Shown here piece by piece: positions 37,191 to 48,200 of a stretch of DNA of 64,000 bases (within the stretch, counting starts at the first letter, position 1; each line of letters begins with the position of its first letter). Below the pieces are notes generated by a model, which made no database searches, was not told where the DNA came from, and saw nothing but the letters and a program-made list of their open reading frames with translations. The translations under genes and the position numbers were made by a program. Source of the DNA: Trueperaceae bacterium. Its GTDB lineage: Bacteria > Deinococcota > Deinococci > Deinococcales > Trueperaceae. Where the stretch lies: positions 452,001 to 516,000 of the forward strand of contig JAMLIB010000001.1 in NCBI GenBank assembly GCA_023954415.1, written 5' to 3'.

Positions 37191-38330
37191 ATGATCGGTT
37201 TCGAACTCACGCAAGAGCAGAAGCAGTTCCAGAAGCTGGCCCGCGACTTCGTGCGCGAGCGCGTCATCCCGGTGGCGGCGCAGCACGACCGCGACGCCAC
37301 GTACCCCCAGGACGTCGTGGAGGCGGCCTTCGCGGTCGGGCTCCTCAACGTCGGGGTCCCGGGCGCGGTCGGCGGCGCCGGCCTCGAGCTGCTCGACGAG
37401 GCGATCATCGGCGAGGAGTTCGGCTACGGCTGCATGGGCATCTACACGGTCCTGATGGCCTCGGAGCTGGGCATCACGCCGCTCCTCATCGCCGGGACCC
37501 ACGAGCAGCACGAGCGGTTCCTGGCGCCCCTCACGCGCGGACCCCGCCTGGCGGCCTTCGCCCTGTCCGAGCCGAACAACGGCTCCGACGCGGCCGGCCT
37601 CGCCACCAAGGCCGAGTTCGACGGCGACGAGATCGTGATAACCGGCACGAAGACGTGGATCTCCAACGGCGGCATCGCCGACTTCAACGTGGTCTTCGCC
37701 ACCTTCGACCCGAGCCTGAAGCATAGGGGGACGGTCGCGGTCGTCGTGGAGACCGACCGCCCCGGCTTCAGCGCCAACCAGCTTCACGGCAAGCTCGGCC
37801 AGCGCGCCAGCCCGACGTACGAGCTCGTCTTCGACGCAGTGCGCGTGCCGGCTTCCAACATGCTCGGCCAGCGGGGCGAGGGGTTCAAGATCGCCATGCG
37901 GACCCTCGATCGCACGCGGGTGCCGGTGGCGGCCGGCTCCGTCGGCGTCATGCGCAGGGCGCTCGACGAGTCGGCGCGGTACGCCCGCGAGCGTCAGGCG
38001 TTCGGCGGACCCATCGCCCGCTTCCAGGCCATCCAGTTCAAGCTTGCCAACATGAAGATCGCCCTGGAGACGGCGCGCTGGCAGACCTACCATGCCGCCT
38101 GGCTCGCCGACACGGGCCGACCGCACGCCGAAGCCGCCGCCATCGCGAAGGCGTACGCCTCCGACAGCGCCTTCGAGGCCACGCAGGAGGCCATCAACAT
38201 CTTCGGCGGCTACGGCTACATGAACGAGTACCCCGTCGAGAAGCTCATGCGCGACGTCAAGCTCAACCAGATCTACGAGGGCACGAACGAGATCCAGAGG
38301 TTGGTCATCGCGCGCCACGTCCTAGAATGA
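37191..38330 (+). CDS. Acyl-CoA dehydrogenase
   Basis: Second acyl-CoA dehydrogenase, 379 residues from ATG 37191 with AAGGAG 7 bases upstream. IGFELTQEQKQFQKLARDFV is the standard N-terminal helix, AFALSEPNNGSDAAGLATKA and GTKTWISNGGIADFNVVFAT are FAD/substrate motifs, and FGGYGYMNEYPVEKLMRDVK with NQIYEGTNEIQRLVIARHVL carries the catalytic Glu. It resembles the mammalian medium-chain enzyme pattern in length and in the C-terminal motif more than the preceding paralogue. 105 bp separate the two genes. Confidence 0.95.
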   Translation: MIGFELTQEQKQFQKLARDFVRERVIPVAAQHDRDATYPQDVVEAAFAVGLLNVGVPGAVGGAGLELLDEAIIGEEFGYGCMGIYTVLMASELGITPLLIAGTHEQHERFLAPLTRGPRLAAFALSEPNNGSDAAGLATKAEFDGDEIVITGTKTWISNGGIADFNVVFATFDPSLKHRGTVAVVVETDRPGFSANQLHGKLGQRASPTYELVFDAVRVPASNMLGQRGEGFKIAMRTLDRTRVPVAAGSVGVMRRALDESARYARERQAFGGPIARFQAIQFKLANMKIALETARWQTYHAAWLADTGRPHAEAAAIAKAYASDSAFEATQEAINIFGGYGYMNEYPVEKLMRDVKLNQIYEGTNEIQRLVIARHVLE

Positions 38331-38429
38331 GTCCAGCACGCGCGAGGTGGCCCGGTCCTCGACCGGCGGTCCGCCGCGGTCGCAATACGCCGAGCCGGCG
38401 CCGTTCCCGGCGCCCATGGAGGTAGGTAA

Positions 38430-39185
38430 GTGAAGGCAGTGACGATCATCAAGCAGGTGCCCGACGCCGAGGCGCGCGTCCGCGCGGCGGGCGGAAGCGT
38501 CGACCTCGCCGGGGTCACCTTCGTGATAGACGGGATGGACGAGTACGGCGTCGAGGAAGCGATCCGCCTGCGCGAAGGGGGCCACGAGCTCGAGATCGTG
38601 GCCGTGGCCCTCGGCCCGAGCCGCTCCGAGGACGCTCTCCGGACGGCCCTCGCGCTAGGCGCCGACCGCGCCGTCCATATCGAGACCGACGCGTGGCTCG
38701 ACCCGTTGACGCAGGCCAGGGTCCTGGCCAAGGTCGTCGAGGCCGAGGGGGCGGAGCTCGTCTTCGTCGGTGGCAAGCAAGCCGACTGGGACAGCGCCGC
38801 GCTCGGCCCGGCGCTCGCCGAGGTCCTCGGATGGCCGCACTCCGACTGGACGACGGCCCTAAGCCTCGCAGGCGGCGTCGCCAACGTCAGGCACGACACG
38901 GACGGCGGTCAGGAGGAGCTCACCCTGCCGCTCCCGGCCGTCATCACTACCCAGCAGGGCCTGAACGAGCCCCGCTACCCGACGCTCCCCAACATCATGA
39001 AGGCCAAGCGCAAGGAGCTCGCCAAGCGCGACCTCGCCGAGTTCGCCCCGGGCGCGGCCCTCACCGAGCTCGTCTCCCAGGAGATCCAGACGCAGGGCCG
39101 CCGCGGCGTCATCGTCGCGGGCGACGCCACCACCGCCGCCAAGGAACTCGTCCGCCTCCTGCGCGACGAGGCCAAGGTCATCTAA
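38430..39185 (+). CDS. etfB: Electron transfer flavoprotein beta subunit
   Basis: Smaller subunit of ETF, AMP-binding, 251 residues from GTG 38430 (GGAGG 8 bases upstream). MKAVTIIKQVPDAEARVRAA and the ETF-beta signature region PAVITTQQGLNEPRYPTLPN followed by IMKAKRKELAKRD are clear. It receives electrons from the two acyl-CoA dehydrogenases just upstream and works with EtfA, 11 bp downstream. An ETF:quinone oxidoreductase is not in the window. Confidence 0.96.
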   Translation: MKAVTIIKQVPDAEARVRAAGGSVDLAGVTFVIDGMDEYGVEEAIRLREGGHELEIVAVALGPSRSEDALRTALALGADRAVHIETDAWLDPLTQARVLAKVVEAEGAELVFVGGKQADWDSAALGPALAEVLGWPHSDWTTALSLAGGVANVRHDTDGGQEELTLPLPAVITTQQGLNEPRYPTLPNIMKAKRKELAKRDLAEFAPGAALTELVSQEIQTQGRRGVIVAGDATTAAKELVRLLRDEAKVI

Positions 39186-39196
39186 GGAAGGCTGCC

Positions 39197-40147
39197 ATGG
39201 TACTCGTCATCACTACCTCTCTCGACGGCCGCCTCCAGAAGAGCGCCCTCGAGCTCGTCTCCGTCGCTCGCCGACTCTCACCCGAAGGGGTCGCCGCCGC
39301 CGTCATCGGGCAGCGCGCGGCCGCCGACGCCCTGGGCGCGTACGTTCCCACGGTCCGCCACGTGGCGGCAGAGCGCCTCACGGCCGAGGCGGTCACGACG
39401 GCCGTGAGCCAGCTCGCGCGCGAGCTCGGGGCGGACACGCTGCTCTTCAGCGCCAACCGCCTCGGCCAGAGCGTCGCCCCCCGGGTCGCGGTCCGCCTCG
39501 GCGCCGCCCTCCTCGAGGACGTCATCGCCATCGCGGCGGTCGGCGGCGGCCTGGAGGCCAGGCGCTACAGCTACCTCGCCCGCGTCACGGAGACCGTCCG
39601 CACGAGCGGCGGCGCCGGCACGACGGTCGTGAGCGTCAAGCCGAACGTCTTCAAGCCGGCCGAGCCGGCCGGTCCAGGCGCCGTGACGGAGTTCACCCCG
39701 CAGCCGCTTCCGACGGACGGGCGCGTCACGGTCGGAGAGCGCACCGCCTCGGTCGGCGGTCGGGTGGCCCTCGACGAGGCCAAGGTCGTCGTCGCCGGCG
39801 GGCGCGGCCTCGGCAGCGCCGAGGCGTTCACGCGGGAGGTCGAGCCGCTCGCGGCGCTCCTTCACGCGGGCGTGGCCGCGACGCGGGCGGTCGTCGATGC
39901 GGGCTGGCGACCCTACGACGAGCAGGTCGGCCAGACGGGCAAGAGCGTCGCCCCCGATCTCTACATCGCCCTCGGCATCTCGGGGGCCGTGCAGCACCTG
40001 TCCGGCATGAGCCGCTCCAAGGTGGTCGTGGCCGTCAACAAGGACCCCGACGCCCCCATCTTCAAGGTCGCCGACTACGGCATCGTCGGCGACGTCGGGG
40101 CCATCGCTCCCGCGTTGCGCGAGGCGGTGAAGGGGCTAGAGGGCTAG
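39197..40147 (+). CDS. etfA: Electron transfer flavoprotein alpha subunit
   Basis: FAD-binding subunit of ETF, 316 residues from ATG 39197. The C-terminal FAD domain shows KVVVAGGRGLGSAEAFTREV, GWRPYDEQVGQTGKSVAPDL, and YIALGISGAVQHLSGMSRSK with VVVAVNKDPDAPIFKVADYG, the classic EtfA signature. AAGGAAGG precedes the start. Its TAG shares one base with the GTG of the GNAT-peptidase gene that follows. Confidence 0.97.
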   Translation: MVLVITTSLDGRLQKSALELVSVARRLSPEGVAAAVIGQRAAADALGAYVPTVRHVAAERLTAEAVTTAVSQLARELGADTLLFSANRLGQSVAPRVAVRLGAALLEDVIAIAAVGGGLEARRYSYLARVTETVRTSGGAGTTVVSVKPNVFKPAEPAGPGAVTEFTPQPLPTDGRVTVGERTASVGGRVALDEAKVVVAGGRGLGSAEAFTREVEPLAALLHAGVAATRAVVDAGWRPYDEQVGQTGKSVAPDLYIALGISGAVQHLSGMSRSKVVVAVNKDPDAPIFKVADYGIVGDVGAIAPALREAVKGLEG

Positions 40148-41364
40148 TGCCGGGCCAGCGCTCCGGGTCCGGTCGTCGGCGCGACGTGTCTGGTGAACCG
40201 GCCACCGGGGCGCCGAGCACGCCGGCTCCGTCCGCCGGGGTACCGGTCGCCGGCCTCGTCGTCAGGCGCGCGGAGCGGGGCGACCTCGAGGCCATCAACG
40301 AGCTGGAGGCTTACTTCCCTGGCGACCGCATGTCCAGGGCGTCGCTCGCCCGGCTGCTCGGGCGCGACAGCGCCGAGGTGTGGGTGGCCGAGGTCGGCGG
40401 CGAGGTCGTCGGCGACGCCGTCGTGCTGTTCCGGCGGGGCTTCGAGTCCGCGCGGCTCTACTCGATGGTGGTCAACCCCGAGCATCGCGGCCGAGGCGCC
40501 GCCCGCCGGCTCCTGGCCGCCGCCGAGGAGGGCGCGCGTGAGCGGGGCGCCATCGTCATGCGCCTGGAGGTGCGCGAGGACAACGAGGCCGCCATCGCGC
40601 TCTACGGCGCCTGCGGCTACTCCGTGAGCGGCCGCACCGCCGACTATTACGAGGATCACTCGACGGCGTTGCGCATGCGGAAGCGCTTCGCCAGGGGCGG
40701 CGCGACCGTGCTCGGCGTCCCTTACTACCCGCAGACGCTCGACTTCACCTGCGGGCCGTCGTCGCTCATGATGGTCATGCGCTACCACGGCTACCCCGTG
40801 CCCCTGGAGCGGTGGCTGGAGCTCACGCTGTGGCGGGAGGCCACCACCGTCTTCATGCTCTCGGGGCACGGCGGTTGCAGCGCGCACGGGATCGCCGTCG
40901 CCGCGCTGCGGCGGGGCTTCCAGGCGAGCGTCGTCACGTCCGACCCGGGCACGCCGTTCGAGGCGAGCGTGCGGGGCGAGAAGCGCGAGGTGGTGCGCAT
41001 CGCCCACACGACCTTCGAGCGCGAGTTGCGCGGCTTCGGGGGCAAGATCGAGCTGCGCGACTTCGGTCACCAGGAAGTGGCCGACATCGTCGCGCGCGGG
41101 GCCGTGCCCATCGTGCTGGTGTCCGGCTATCGCCTGTACGAGGCGCGCGTCCCGCACTGGGTCGTCGTGACGGGCTTCGACGACGACCACATCTACCTGC
41201 ACGACCCTATCGTGCCGGAAGGCAGCGGCAGGGCGGACAGCGTTCACCTACCCATCAAGCGCGAGCTCTTCGACAAGGTCACCAGGTGGGGGAGGGGCCG
41301 CCACCGTGCCATGGTCGTCGTGGAGCGCTGGGGGAACGTCAGGCGTCTCCTGCCAGGTAGCTGA
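40147..41364 (+). CDS. GNAT acetyltransferase fused to a papain-like (C39-type) cysteine peptidase domain
   Basis: Two-domain protein of 405 residues. Residues about 35-180 form a GNAT acetyltransferase (GLVVRRAERGDLEAINELEA; acetyl-CoA loop VVNPEHRGRGAARRLLAAAE; EVREDNEAAIALYGACGYSV). Residues about 190-400 form a papain-like peptidase of the C39-related group: YYPQTLDFTCGPSSLMMVMR has nucleophile Cys202, RVPHWVVVTGFDDDH has His337, and YLHDP has Asp353. This fusion is known from loci with RLAN/RimK-like ATP-grasp genes predicted to modify peptides; those genes lie convergently here. The GTG at 40147 overlaps the etfA stop, but the first 30 residues are low-complexity, so a later GTG (40186) is possible. 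The 3' end overlaps the ATP-grasp gene by 26 bp. Confidence 0.88.
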   Translation: MPGQRSGSGRRRDVSGEPATGAPSTPAPSAGVPVAGLVVRRAERGDLEAINELEAYFPGDRMSRASLARLLGRDSAEVWVAEVGGEVVGDAVVLFRRGFESARLYSMVVNPEHRGRGAARRLLAAAEEGARERGAIVMRLEVREDNEAAIALYGACGYSVSGRTADYYEDHSTALRMRKRFARGGATVLGVPYYPQTLDFTCGPSSLMMVMRYHGYPVPLERWLELTLWREATTVFMLSGHGGCSAHGIAVAALRRGFQASVVTSDPGTPFEASVRGEKREVVRIAHTTFERELRGFGGKIELRDFGHQEVADIVARGAVPIVLVSGYRLYEARVPHWVVVTGFDDDHIYLHDPIVPEGSGRADSVHLPIKRELFDKVTRWGRGRHRAMVVVERWGNVRRLLPGS

Positions 41365-42214
41365 TGATCTCGGCGTAGATCTCGGGGTTCTGCTGGTCCT
41401 CGTCGCCTGCGGCGATCGTCGGGTTGTCGTTCACCTCGATGACGAAGAACTCGCCGTCGATCTCCTTGATGTCGATGCCGTAGAGGCTCGTGCCGATGGC
41501 GTTGGCCGCGGCCAGGGCGGTGGCCGTGAGCTTCGGGTTGGCGGCGTCGCGGTGGACGGCCTGCGTCTTCGCCCACTCCCCGCCTTCCGTGCGGTCCATG
41601 AGGCGCCACTGCGCCGGGGCGAACGCGTACTTGACGACGGCCAGCACCTTGCCGTTCAGCGTGATCACGCGCCAGTCGAACTCGCTGGGCATGTACTGCT
41701 GCACGACGACGCGGTCGGCGCGGCGCAAGAAGCGCTTGCCGACCTTGACGAAGGCGTCGGGCGTCGCCACCTTGTCCACGTAGGCGCTGAAGCTCGAGTT
41801 CGGCGCCTTGAGCACGAGCGGCGTGCCGAGCTCCTCGAAGAGCCGCGAGGCCGACATGGCGTTGAGGTCGCTCTCGACGAGGAAGCGCGTCTCCGGGATG
41901 GGAACGCCGCGCGCCGCGAGCCTCGCGTACATGTTGACCTTGTCGCAGCAGATGAGGATGGCCGACGAGTGGTCGAGGACGCGTTTGCCGAGGATCTCGG
42001 CCTGGCGCGCCACCACGTACGTCGTGTTCAGCGGGTCTGTGAGGGCGCGGATGAAGATGCCGTCGTAGTTCCTCAAGTACTTGAGCTCGTTCTTGAAGAG
42101 GAAGTCGAGGTCGTGGCCCAGCTCGAACGCCGCGAGGCGGAAGTTCGTCAGCGCCGTGAGCTCGACGGACGAGCGGATGGTGTAACGCTCCGTGAAGATG
42201 GCTAGGCGCGCCAT
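41339..42214 (-). CDS. RimK-like ATP-grasp ligase
   Basis: ATP-grasp amide ligase of 291 residues, similar to the C-terminal half of RLAN-RimK proteins. The start MARLAIFTERYTIRSSVELT is followed by YDGIFIRALTDPLNTTYVVA, then VLDHSSAILICCDKVNMYAR, the ATP-binding GTPLVLKAPNSSFSAYVDKV, RVVVQQYMPSEFDWRVITLN, and the metal site YGIDIKEIDGEFFVIEVNDN. RimK adds glutamates to a ribosomal protein; members of this branch are predicted to ligate amino acids to peptides, substrate unknown. The start overlaps the RLAN gene end by 13 bases in a different frame, so the two products are separate where other species have one fused protein. The 3' end overlaps the convergent GNAT-peptidase gene. Confidence 0.88.
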   Translation of the reverse strand: MARLAIFTERYTIRSSVELTALTNFRLAAFELGHDLDFLFKNELKYLRNYDGIFIRALTDPLNTTYVVARQAEILGKRVLDHSSAILICCDKVNMYARLAARGVPIPETRFLVESDLNAMSASRLFEELGTPLVLKAPNSSFSAYVDKVATPDAFVKVGKRFLRRADRVVVQQYMPSEFDWRVITLNGKVLAVVKYAFAPAQWRLMDRTEGGEWAKTQAVHRDAANPKLTATALAAANAIGTSLYGIDIKEIDGEFFVIEVNDNPTIAAGDEDQQNPEIYAEIISYLAGDA

Positions 42215-42840
42215 GTGCCCAGGCTTTCCAGGACCGCTCGCTCCCCTTCGTCGAGGTCCTTGAACGGCAGCGGCTCGATGGCCGAGAGCTGGTACGCCTT
42301 CAGGGTGACGATGACCCTGACGCGCATGAGGGGCAGCCGGAACACCTCGAACAGCCGCTCGCCGAACTCCCGGTACTCGGCCGTCACCGTGCGCCCGAGG
42401 ACGAGGCGCACCACGTCGACGCGGTGGTCGTGAGGCAGGCGCTGGGCGAGCACTGCGTACTTGCCCGTGTACGTCAGCCCCTTGCGCCGCGACTCGAGGG
42501 CCTGGGCGTCGAGCAGGAGCTCGCCGGACAGCGAGAACGGGTTGATGGGGTACGCCATCATGGGCGGCTCGGGGAAGCGGTCCGTCACGATCTCGTACTC
42601 CGGCACGGGGATGCCGGCCTGCTTGGCCTTCTCCATGGCGATGGCCACCACGTAGGCGTCCAGCGCGTCCGTCGTGCTCGGGATGGCGAGCGCGCCTTCC
42701 ATCTGGGCGTCGAGGCTGGCGTAGTAACCGCGCGTGAGGTACGTGTAGTCGCCCGCCACGTTGGCGAGGTCGGCTCGCACGGGGCTGGTCGGTCGGCCGA
42801 AGAGCCCCTTGTCGAGGTGCAGGAAGGGGCGGAAGCTCAC
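42202..42840 (-). CDS. RLAN-domain protein (RimK-like ATP-grasp N-terminal module, free-standing)
   Basis: A 212-residue protein that matches the RLAN domain normally found in front of the RimK-like ATP-grasp domain. GDYTYLTRGYYASLDAQMEG with LAIPSTTDALDAYVVAIAME is the first half; FGERLFEVFRLPLMRVRVIV with LKAYQLSAIEPLPF is the second. The role of RLAN is not established; it probably recognises the peptide substrate or shapes the active site. GTG 42840 overlaps the pgk stop (GTGA), so it is translationally coupled to pgk, and its end overlaps the ATP-grasp start. I chose this start because the frame upstream only mirrors pgk. Confidence 0.82.
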   Translation of the reverse strand: MSFRPFLHLDKGLFGRPTSPVRADLANVAGDYTYLTRGYYASLDAQMEGALAIPSTTDALDAYVVAIAMEKAKQAGIPVPEYEIVTDRFPEPPMMAYPINPFSLSGELLLDAQALESRRKGLTYTGKYAVLAQRLPHDHRVDVVRLVLGRTVTAEYREFGERLFEVFRLPLMRVRVIVTLKAYQLSAIEPLPFKDLDEGERAVLESLGTWRA

Positions 42841-44027
42841 GGCGCGGCGGGGTCGAGCGCGGCCACGCCAGGCAGGACCCTGCCCTCTAGGTACTCGAGC
42901 GAGGCTCCGCCGCCCGTCGACACGTGCGAGACGCGGCCCTGCAGGCCGGCCGCGTTGAGCGCCGCGATGGAGTCGCCGCCGCCCACGACCGTGTAGGCGG
43001 GGAGGGCGGCCAGCGCCGCGCCGACCGCCATGGTGCCGCCGTCGAACGGGGGCGTCTCGAAGACGCCGAGCGGCCCGTTCCAGAAGACCGTGCCGGCCCC
43101 CTGGAGGGCGGCGACGAACTCCTGGCGCGCCGCGGGGCCGATGTCGAGGCCCATGAGGTCGTCGGGGATGGCGTCCGACGGGTGCACGCTCGCGCCCGCC
43201 CCGTCCCCGATGGCGCGCGCGCACAGGGAGTCTAGCGGCAGCAGCACGCGCACGCCGCGTTCGCGCGCGTCGTCGAGGATCCGCCGCGCCGTGTGGTACA
43301 GCTCGGGCTCGACGAGCGACTTGCCGACGCTGCCGCCCCGCGCCGCCACGAAGGTGTACGCCATGGCGCCCCCGACGGCGATCGTGTCGGCCAGGCCGAG
43401 CAGCCGGGTGATGACCCCGAGCTTGTCGCTGACCTTGGCGCCACCCAGGACGACGACGAAGGGGCGGGCCGGACGCTCGACAAGCTTGGCGAGCGCCGCG
43501 AGCTCGGCGTCCATGAGGTAGCCGGCGGCGTTCGGCAGGAGCCGCGCCACGCCCTCGGTGGTCGCGTGGGCCCGGTGGGCGGCGCCGAAGGCGTCGTCGA
43601 CGTACACGCTGGCGTAGCTGGCCAGGACGCGCGCCAGGGCCGGGTCGTTCGCCTCCTCGCGCGGGTCGAAGCGGCTGTTCTCGACGAGCGTCACGCTGCC
43701 CGGCGGCGCGGCCGCCACGAACTCCTGCTGCTCGGTGCTCGCCGGCCCCGGCGTCGGGGCGTAGCGGACCTCACGGCCAAGCAGCTCGCCCAGCCGCTTG
43801 GCGACGGGGCCGAGCCGGTACTTGTCGTCCGGCCCGCCCTTGGGCCGGCCGAGGTGCGAGGTCAGGACGAGCGTTGCGCCGCGCTCCAACAACGCTCGCA
43901 GCGTCGGGAGCGCGGCGCGGATGCGCGTGTCGTCCTTGACCTCGCCGTCCTTGATGGGCACGTTGAAGTCCACGCGTACCAGGACGCGTTCGCCTGTCAC
44001 GTTCAGGTCGTCGACCCGGCGGTACAT
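42837..44027 (-). CDS. pgk: Phosphoglycerate kinase
   Basis: Glycolytic/gluconeogenic kinase, 396 residues from ATG 44027. It has RVLVRVDFNVPIKDGEVKDD, LVLTSHLGRPKGGPDDKYRL, and SVYVDDAFGAAHRAHATTEG in the N-lobe; VVVLGGAKVSDKLGVITRLL at the hinge; and FWNGPLGVFETPPF with TVVGGGDSIAAL (nucleotide-binding loop) in the C-lobe. It is 16 bp after gap, so the order is gap-pgk-RLAN-ATP-grasp. Confidence 0.97.
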   Translation of the reverse strand: MYRRVDDLNVTGERVLVRVDFNVPIKDGEVKDDTRIRAALPTLRALLERGATLVLTSHLGRPKGGPDDKYRLGPVAKRLGELLGREVRYAPTPGPASTEQQEFVAAAPPGSVTLVENSRFDPREEANDPALARVLASYASVYVDDAFGAAHRAHATTEGVARLLPNAAGYLMDAELAALAKLVERPARPFVVVLGGAKVSDKLGVITRLLGLADTIAVGGAMAYTFVAARGGSVGKSLVEPELYHTARRILDDARERGVRVLLPLDSLCARAIGDGAGASVHPSDAIPDDLMGLDIGPAARQEFVAALQGAGTVFWNGPLGVFETPPFDGGTMAVGAALAALPAYTVVGGGDSIAALNAAGLQGRVSHVSTGGGASLEYLEGRVLPGVAALDPAAP

Positions 44028-44043
44028 GCTCCGGTCTGCTCCT

Positions 44044-45168
<1,125 letters not shown>

Positions 45169-45189
45169 TCACGGTGCGGCGCACAGGTC

Positions 45190-45256
45190 CCCCTGCCCTG
45201 GGCGCCCCCGGTGCCCGCGCTGCTCACGTCGCCTAGCGAGCCCCTGCCCTAGGCGC
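45190..45256. repeat. Direct repeat beside the ileS stop
   Basis: Bases 45190-45205 and 45241-45256 share CCCCTGCCCTRGGCGC (15 of 16). The second copy ends at the ileS stop codon. Nothing else is seen between ileS and the gap promoter. Confidence 0.35.
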
Positions 45257-48200
45257 TCAGGCCTTCCTGATGGCGAAGGTGAGCGAAGCCCCCTCCACCT
45301 CGTGGCTCTCCTGGAAGGACCCGGGCGCCGGGGCGTCGTCGAGGCTCACGGCCAGGACCTCGCGGGCAAGGGTCGCCCCGTGCTCGCGCACGGCCTCGGC
45401 CAGCTCGCCCTCGGCGCGGATGCTGAGCGCGATCCGATCGGAGACGTCGAGCCCCGCGGCCTTGCGGCCGTTCTGCACGAGGCGGACGACGTCGCGCACG
45501 AGCCCCTCGCGGCGCAGCACGTCGCTGACGCGCGTGTCGAGGGCCACGAGATAGCCGCGCTCCTCTTGCGCCGCGTACCCTTCCGGGCTCCTGGCGTCGA
45601 GCAACAGGTCCTCGGGCTCGAGCTCGAGCGTCGTGTCGGCCAGCGCTACGGTCGTGGGCAGACCGGCGCGGACGTTGGCAGCGACGGCCCTGCCGTCCAT
45701 GCCCTCGAGGGCGGCCCGGAGTTGCGGGATGAGCTTGCCGACGCGCTTGCCGAGCCTTGGGAGGTTCGGCTTGAGCGCGTAGTCGACGAAGTCGTCGGTG
45801 ACGGCGAGGAAGCGCACGGCCTTGACGTTGAGCTCGTCGAGGAGCTGGTCGCTCAGGCTTCTCACTCCCTCGAGCTCCTCCTCGCTGCGCACGCGCACGA
45901 GCACCTCCGGCAGCGGCTGGCGCAGCTTCACGCCCGACGCCGCGCGCGCCGCGCGGCCGAGCTCCACGAGGCGCATCAGCGCGCGCATGTCGCGCATGAG
46001 GTCCTCGTCGATCGCTGCCGCCTCGGCCTGCGGCCAATCCGTCAGGTGCACGCTGTCCGGCGCCGAGGGGTCGTGGCGGAGCACGAGGTTCTGGTAGAGC
46101 GCCTCGCTCGTGAAGGGCGCCATGGGCGCCATGAGCTTGGTCACGGCGACGAGCGCCTCGTGGAGCGTGGCGTAGGCAGATAGGCTGTCGGGGTCGAGCA
46201 TGCGCTTGCCGCTCTCGCCCTGGACCTGGCCGGAGCGCCAGAAGCGCCGGCGGTTGCGACGCACGTACCAATTGCTCACCTCGTCGACGACGAAGTCGCG
46301 CACGAGGCGGCTCGCCGTGGTCGGGTCGAACCCCTCGAGCGCCGCCGTGACGCCGGCCACGACGGCGTTCAGGCGCGAGACGAGCCAGCGGTCGACGAGC
46401 GGGCGCTCCGCGCGCGGCGGGGCGGAGGCCAGGTCGGGCTCCTCCAGGTTGGCGTAGAGCACGAAGAAGCCGTAGACGTTCCACAGGGTGAGGAAGAAGT
46501 CGCGCAGCGTCTCGTCGACGAGCCCCGCGCTGAAGCGCTTCGTCGACTCCGGCGGGGAGGCGGAGTAGAGGTACCACCGCAGGGCGTCGGCGCCCTGCAC
46601 GTCGAGGACGGACCACGGGTCGACCGTGTTGCCCTTCGACTTCGACATCTTCTCGCCGTTCTCGTCAACGATGTGACCGAGCACGTTGACGTTCTTGAAC
46701 GCCGACGTGGGCGCGCTCAGCCGCGCCAACGGGCCGGGTCGGCGGCCGCTCGCCTCGTCGCCCGGGTCGGTGAGCAGGGTGGCGAGCGCGTGCAACGAGT
46801 AGAACCAGCCGCGCGTCTGATCGACGGCCTCGCAGATGTAGTCGGCAGGGAAGTTGGCGGCCAGGCGCTCCTTGGCCTCGGGACCGGACGCGTCGCCGAG
46901 GTAGTGCCACTGCGCGTACGGCATGGCGCCGGACTCGAACCACACGTCCACCGTGTACGGTACGCGTCGGTAGGTCTCGCCGTCCAGCTCGAACGTTATC
47001 TCGTCGACGTAGGGCCGGTGCAGGTCGAGGTCCTTCAGGTCCCTGCCCGTGAGCCGCTCGAGCTCGGCGACGGAGCCGACGCAGACCTTCTTGCCGCCGT
47101 CCTCCGTCTCCCAGACGGGCATGGGGGCGCCCCAGTAGCGCTCCCTGCTCAGCGCCCAGTCGATGTTGTTCTCGAGCCACTTGCCGAAGCGGCCGGTGCG
47201 GACGTGGTCGGGGTGCCAGCCGATGCGGTCGTTATTGGCGAGCAGCAGCTCCTTCACGGCCGTGGTGCGGACGTACCAGCTCCGCTTGGCGACGTTCATG
47301 AGCGGCTTCCCGTCACGCCAGTTGAAGGGGTAGGCGTGCCTGACGGTGCCGGAGTCGAACATCCTGCCGGCCGCGTCGAGGTCAGCCGTGATGGCGGAGT
47401 CCGCGTCCTTGAACCACACGCCGGCGTAGGGCCCCCGAGCGCCGAGCGCGTCAGAGCCCGTTCCGAGCGCCGCGTCCTCGTCCGGGACGAGACGCACCTC
47501 GGGCATCACCTTGCCCGTCAGGTCGACCGAGAAGATGGCCGGCAGGCCGTGGGCGCGACCGACGTCGAGGTCGCCGTAGGCGGGCGCGACGTGCACGATG
47601 CCCGTGCCGTCGGTGAGGCTGACGAAGTCGTCGGCCACCACCCGGTAGGCGGAGCTAGGGTCTGCGCCGTCGCCCGGCCGTCCGACGAGGAGGGGCCGGT
47701 AGGTGGCGCCCGCCAGCGTGGCGCCCGGCACGCTCCCGAGCACCTCGTAGGTGCCGGCCTCGAAGACGCGCGCCACGAGCTCGTTCGCGAGGAGGTACAG
47801 CTCGCGCTCGCCCGCTGGCTCGCGCCGACGGGCGGGCCCCGCCACCAACGCGTAGGTCGCGTCGGCGCGCACGGCGAGCCCCGAGTTGGCGGCCAGCGTC
47901 CACGGCGTGGTCGTCCAGGCGAGGAAGCTCACCGGCCGCGTCTCGTCGGCCGCCACGACGCCGCGCGCCACGAGGTCGCCGAGGATGGCGGGGAACTTCG
48001 GGTAGATGGAGGGGTCCTCGACGTCCTCCTGGTAGCCGAGCGACACCTCGTGCGAGGCGAGGGTCGTGTTGGACGACGGGCTGTGCCAGGTCGTCTTGTA
48101 GTCCTCGACGAGCAGCCCGCGGTCGAAGAGGTCCTTCATGATCCACCAACACGACTCGATGTACTCGTTCGTGTAGGTGATGTACGGGTCGGCCAGGTCG

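Noticed and set aside
35643-38318. An 891-codon minus-strand frame opposite both acyl-CoA dehydrogenases
   Set aside because: Amino-acid make-up (Arg, Val, Asp, His-rich, no motif) is that of an antisense frame; the plus strand encodes complete known proteins.
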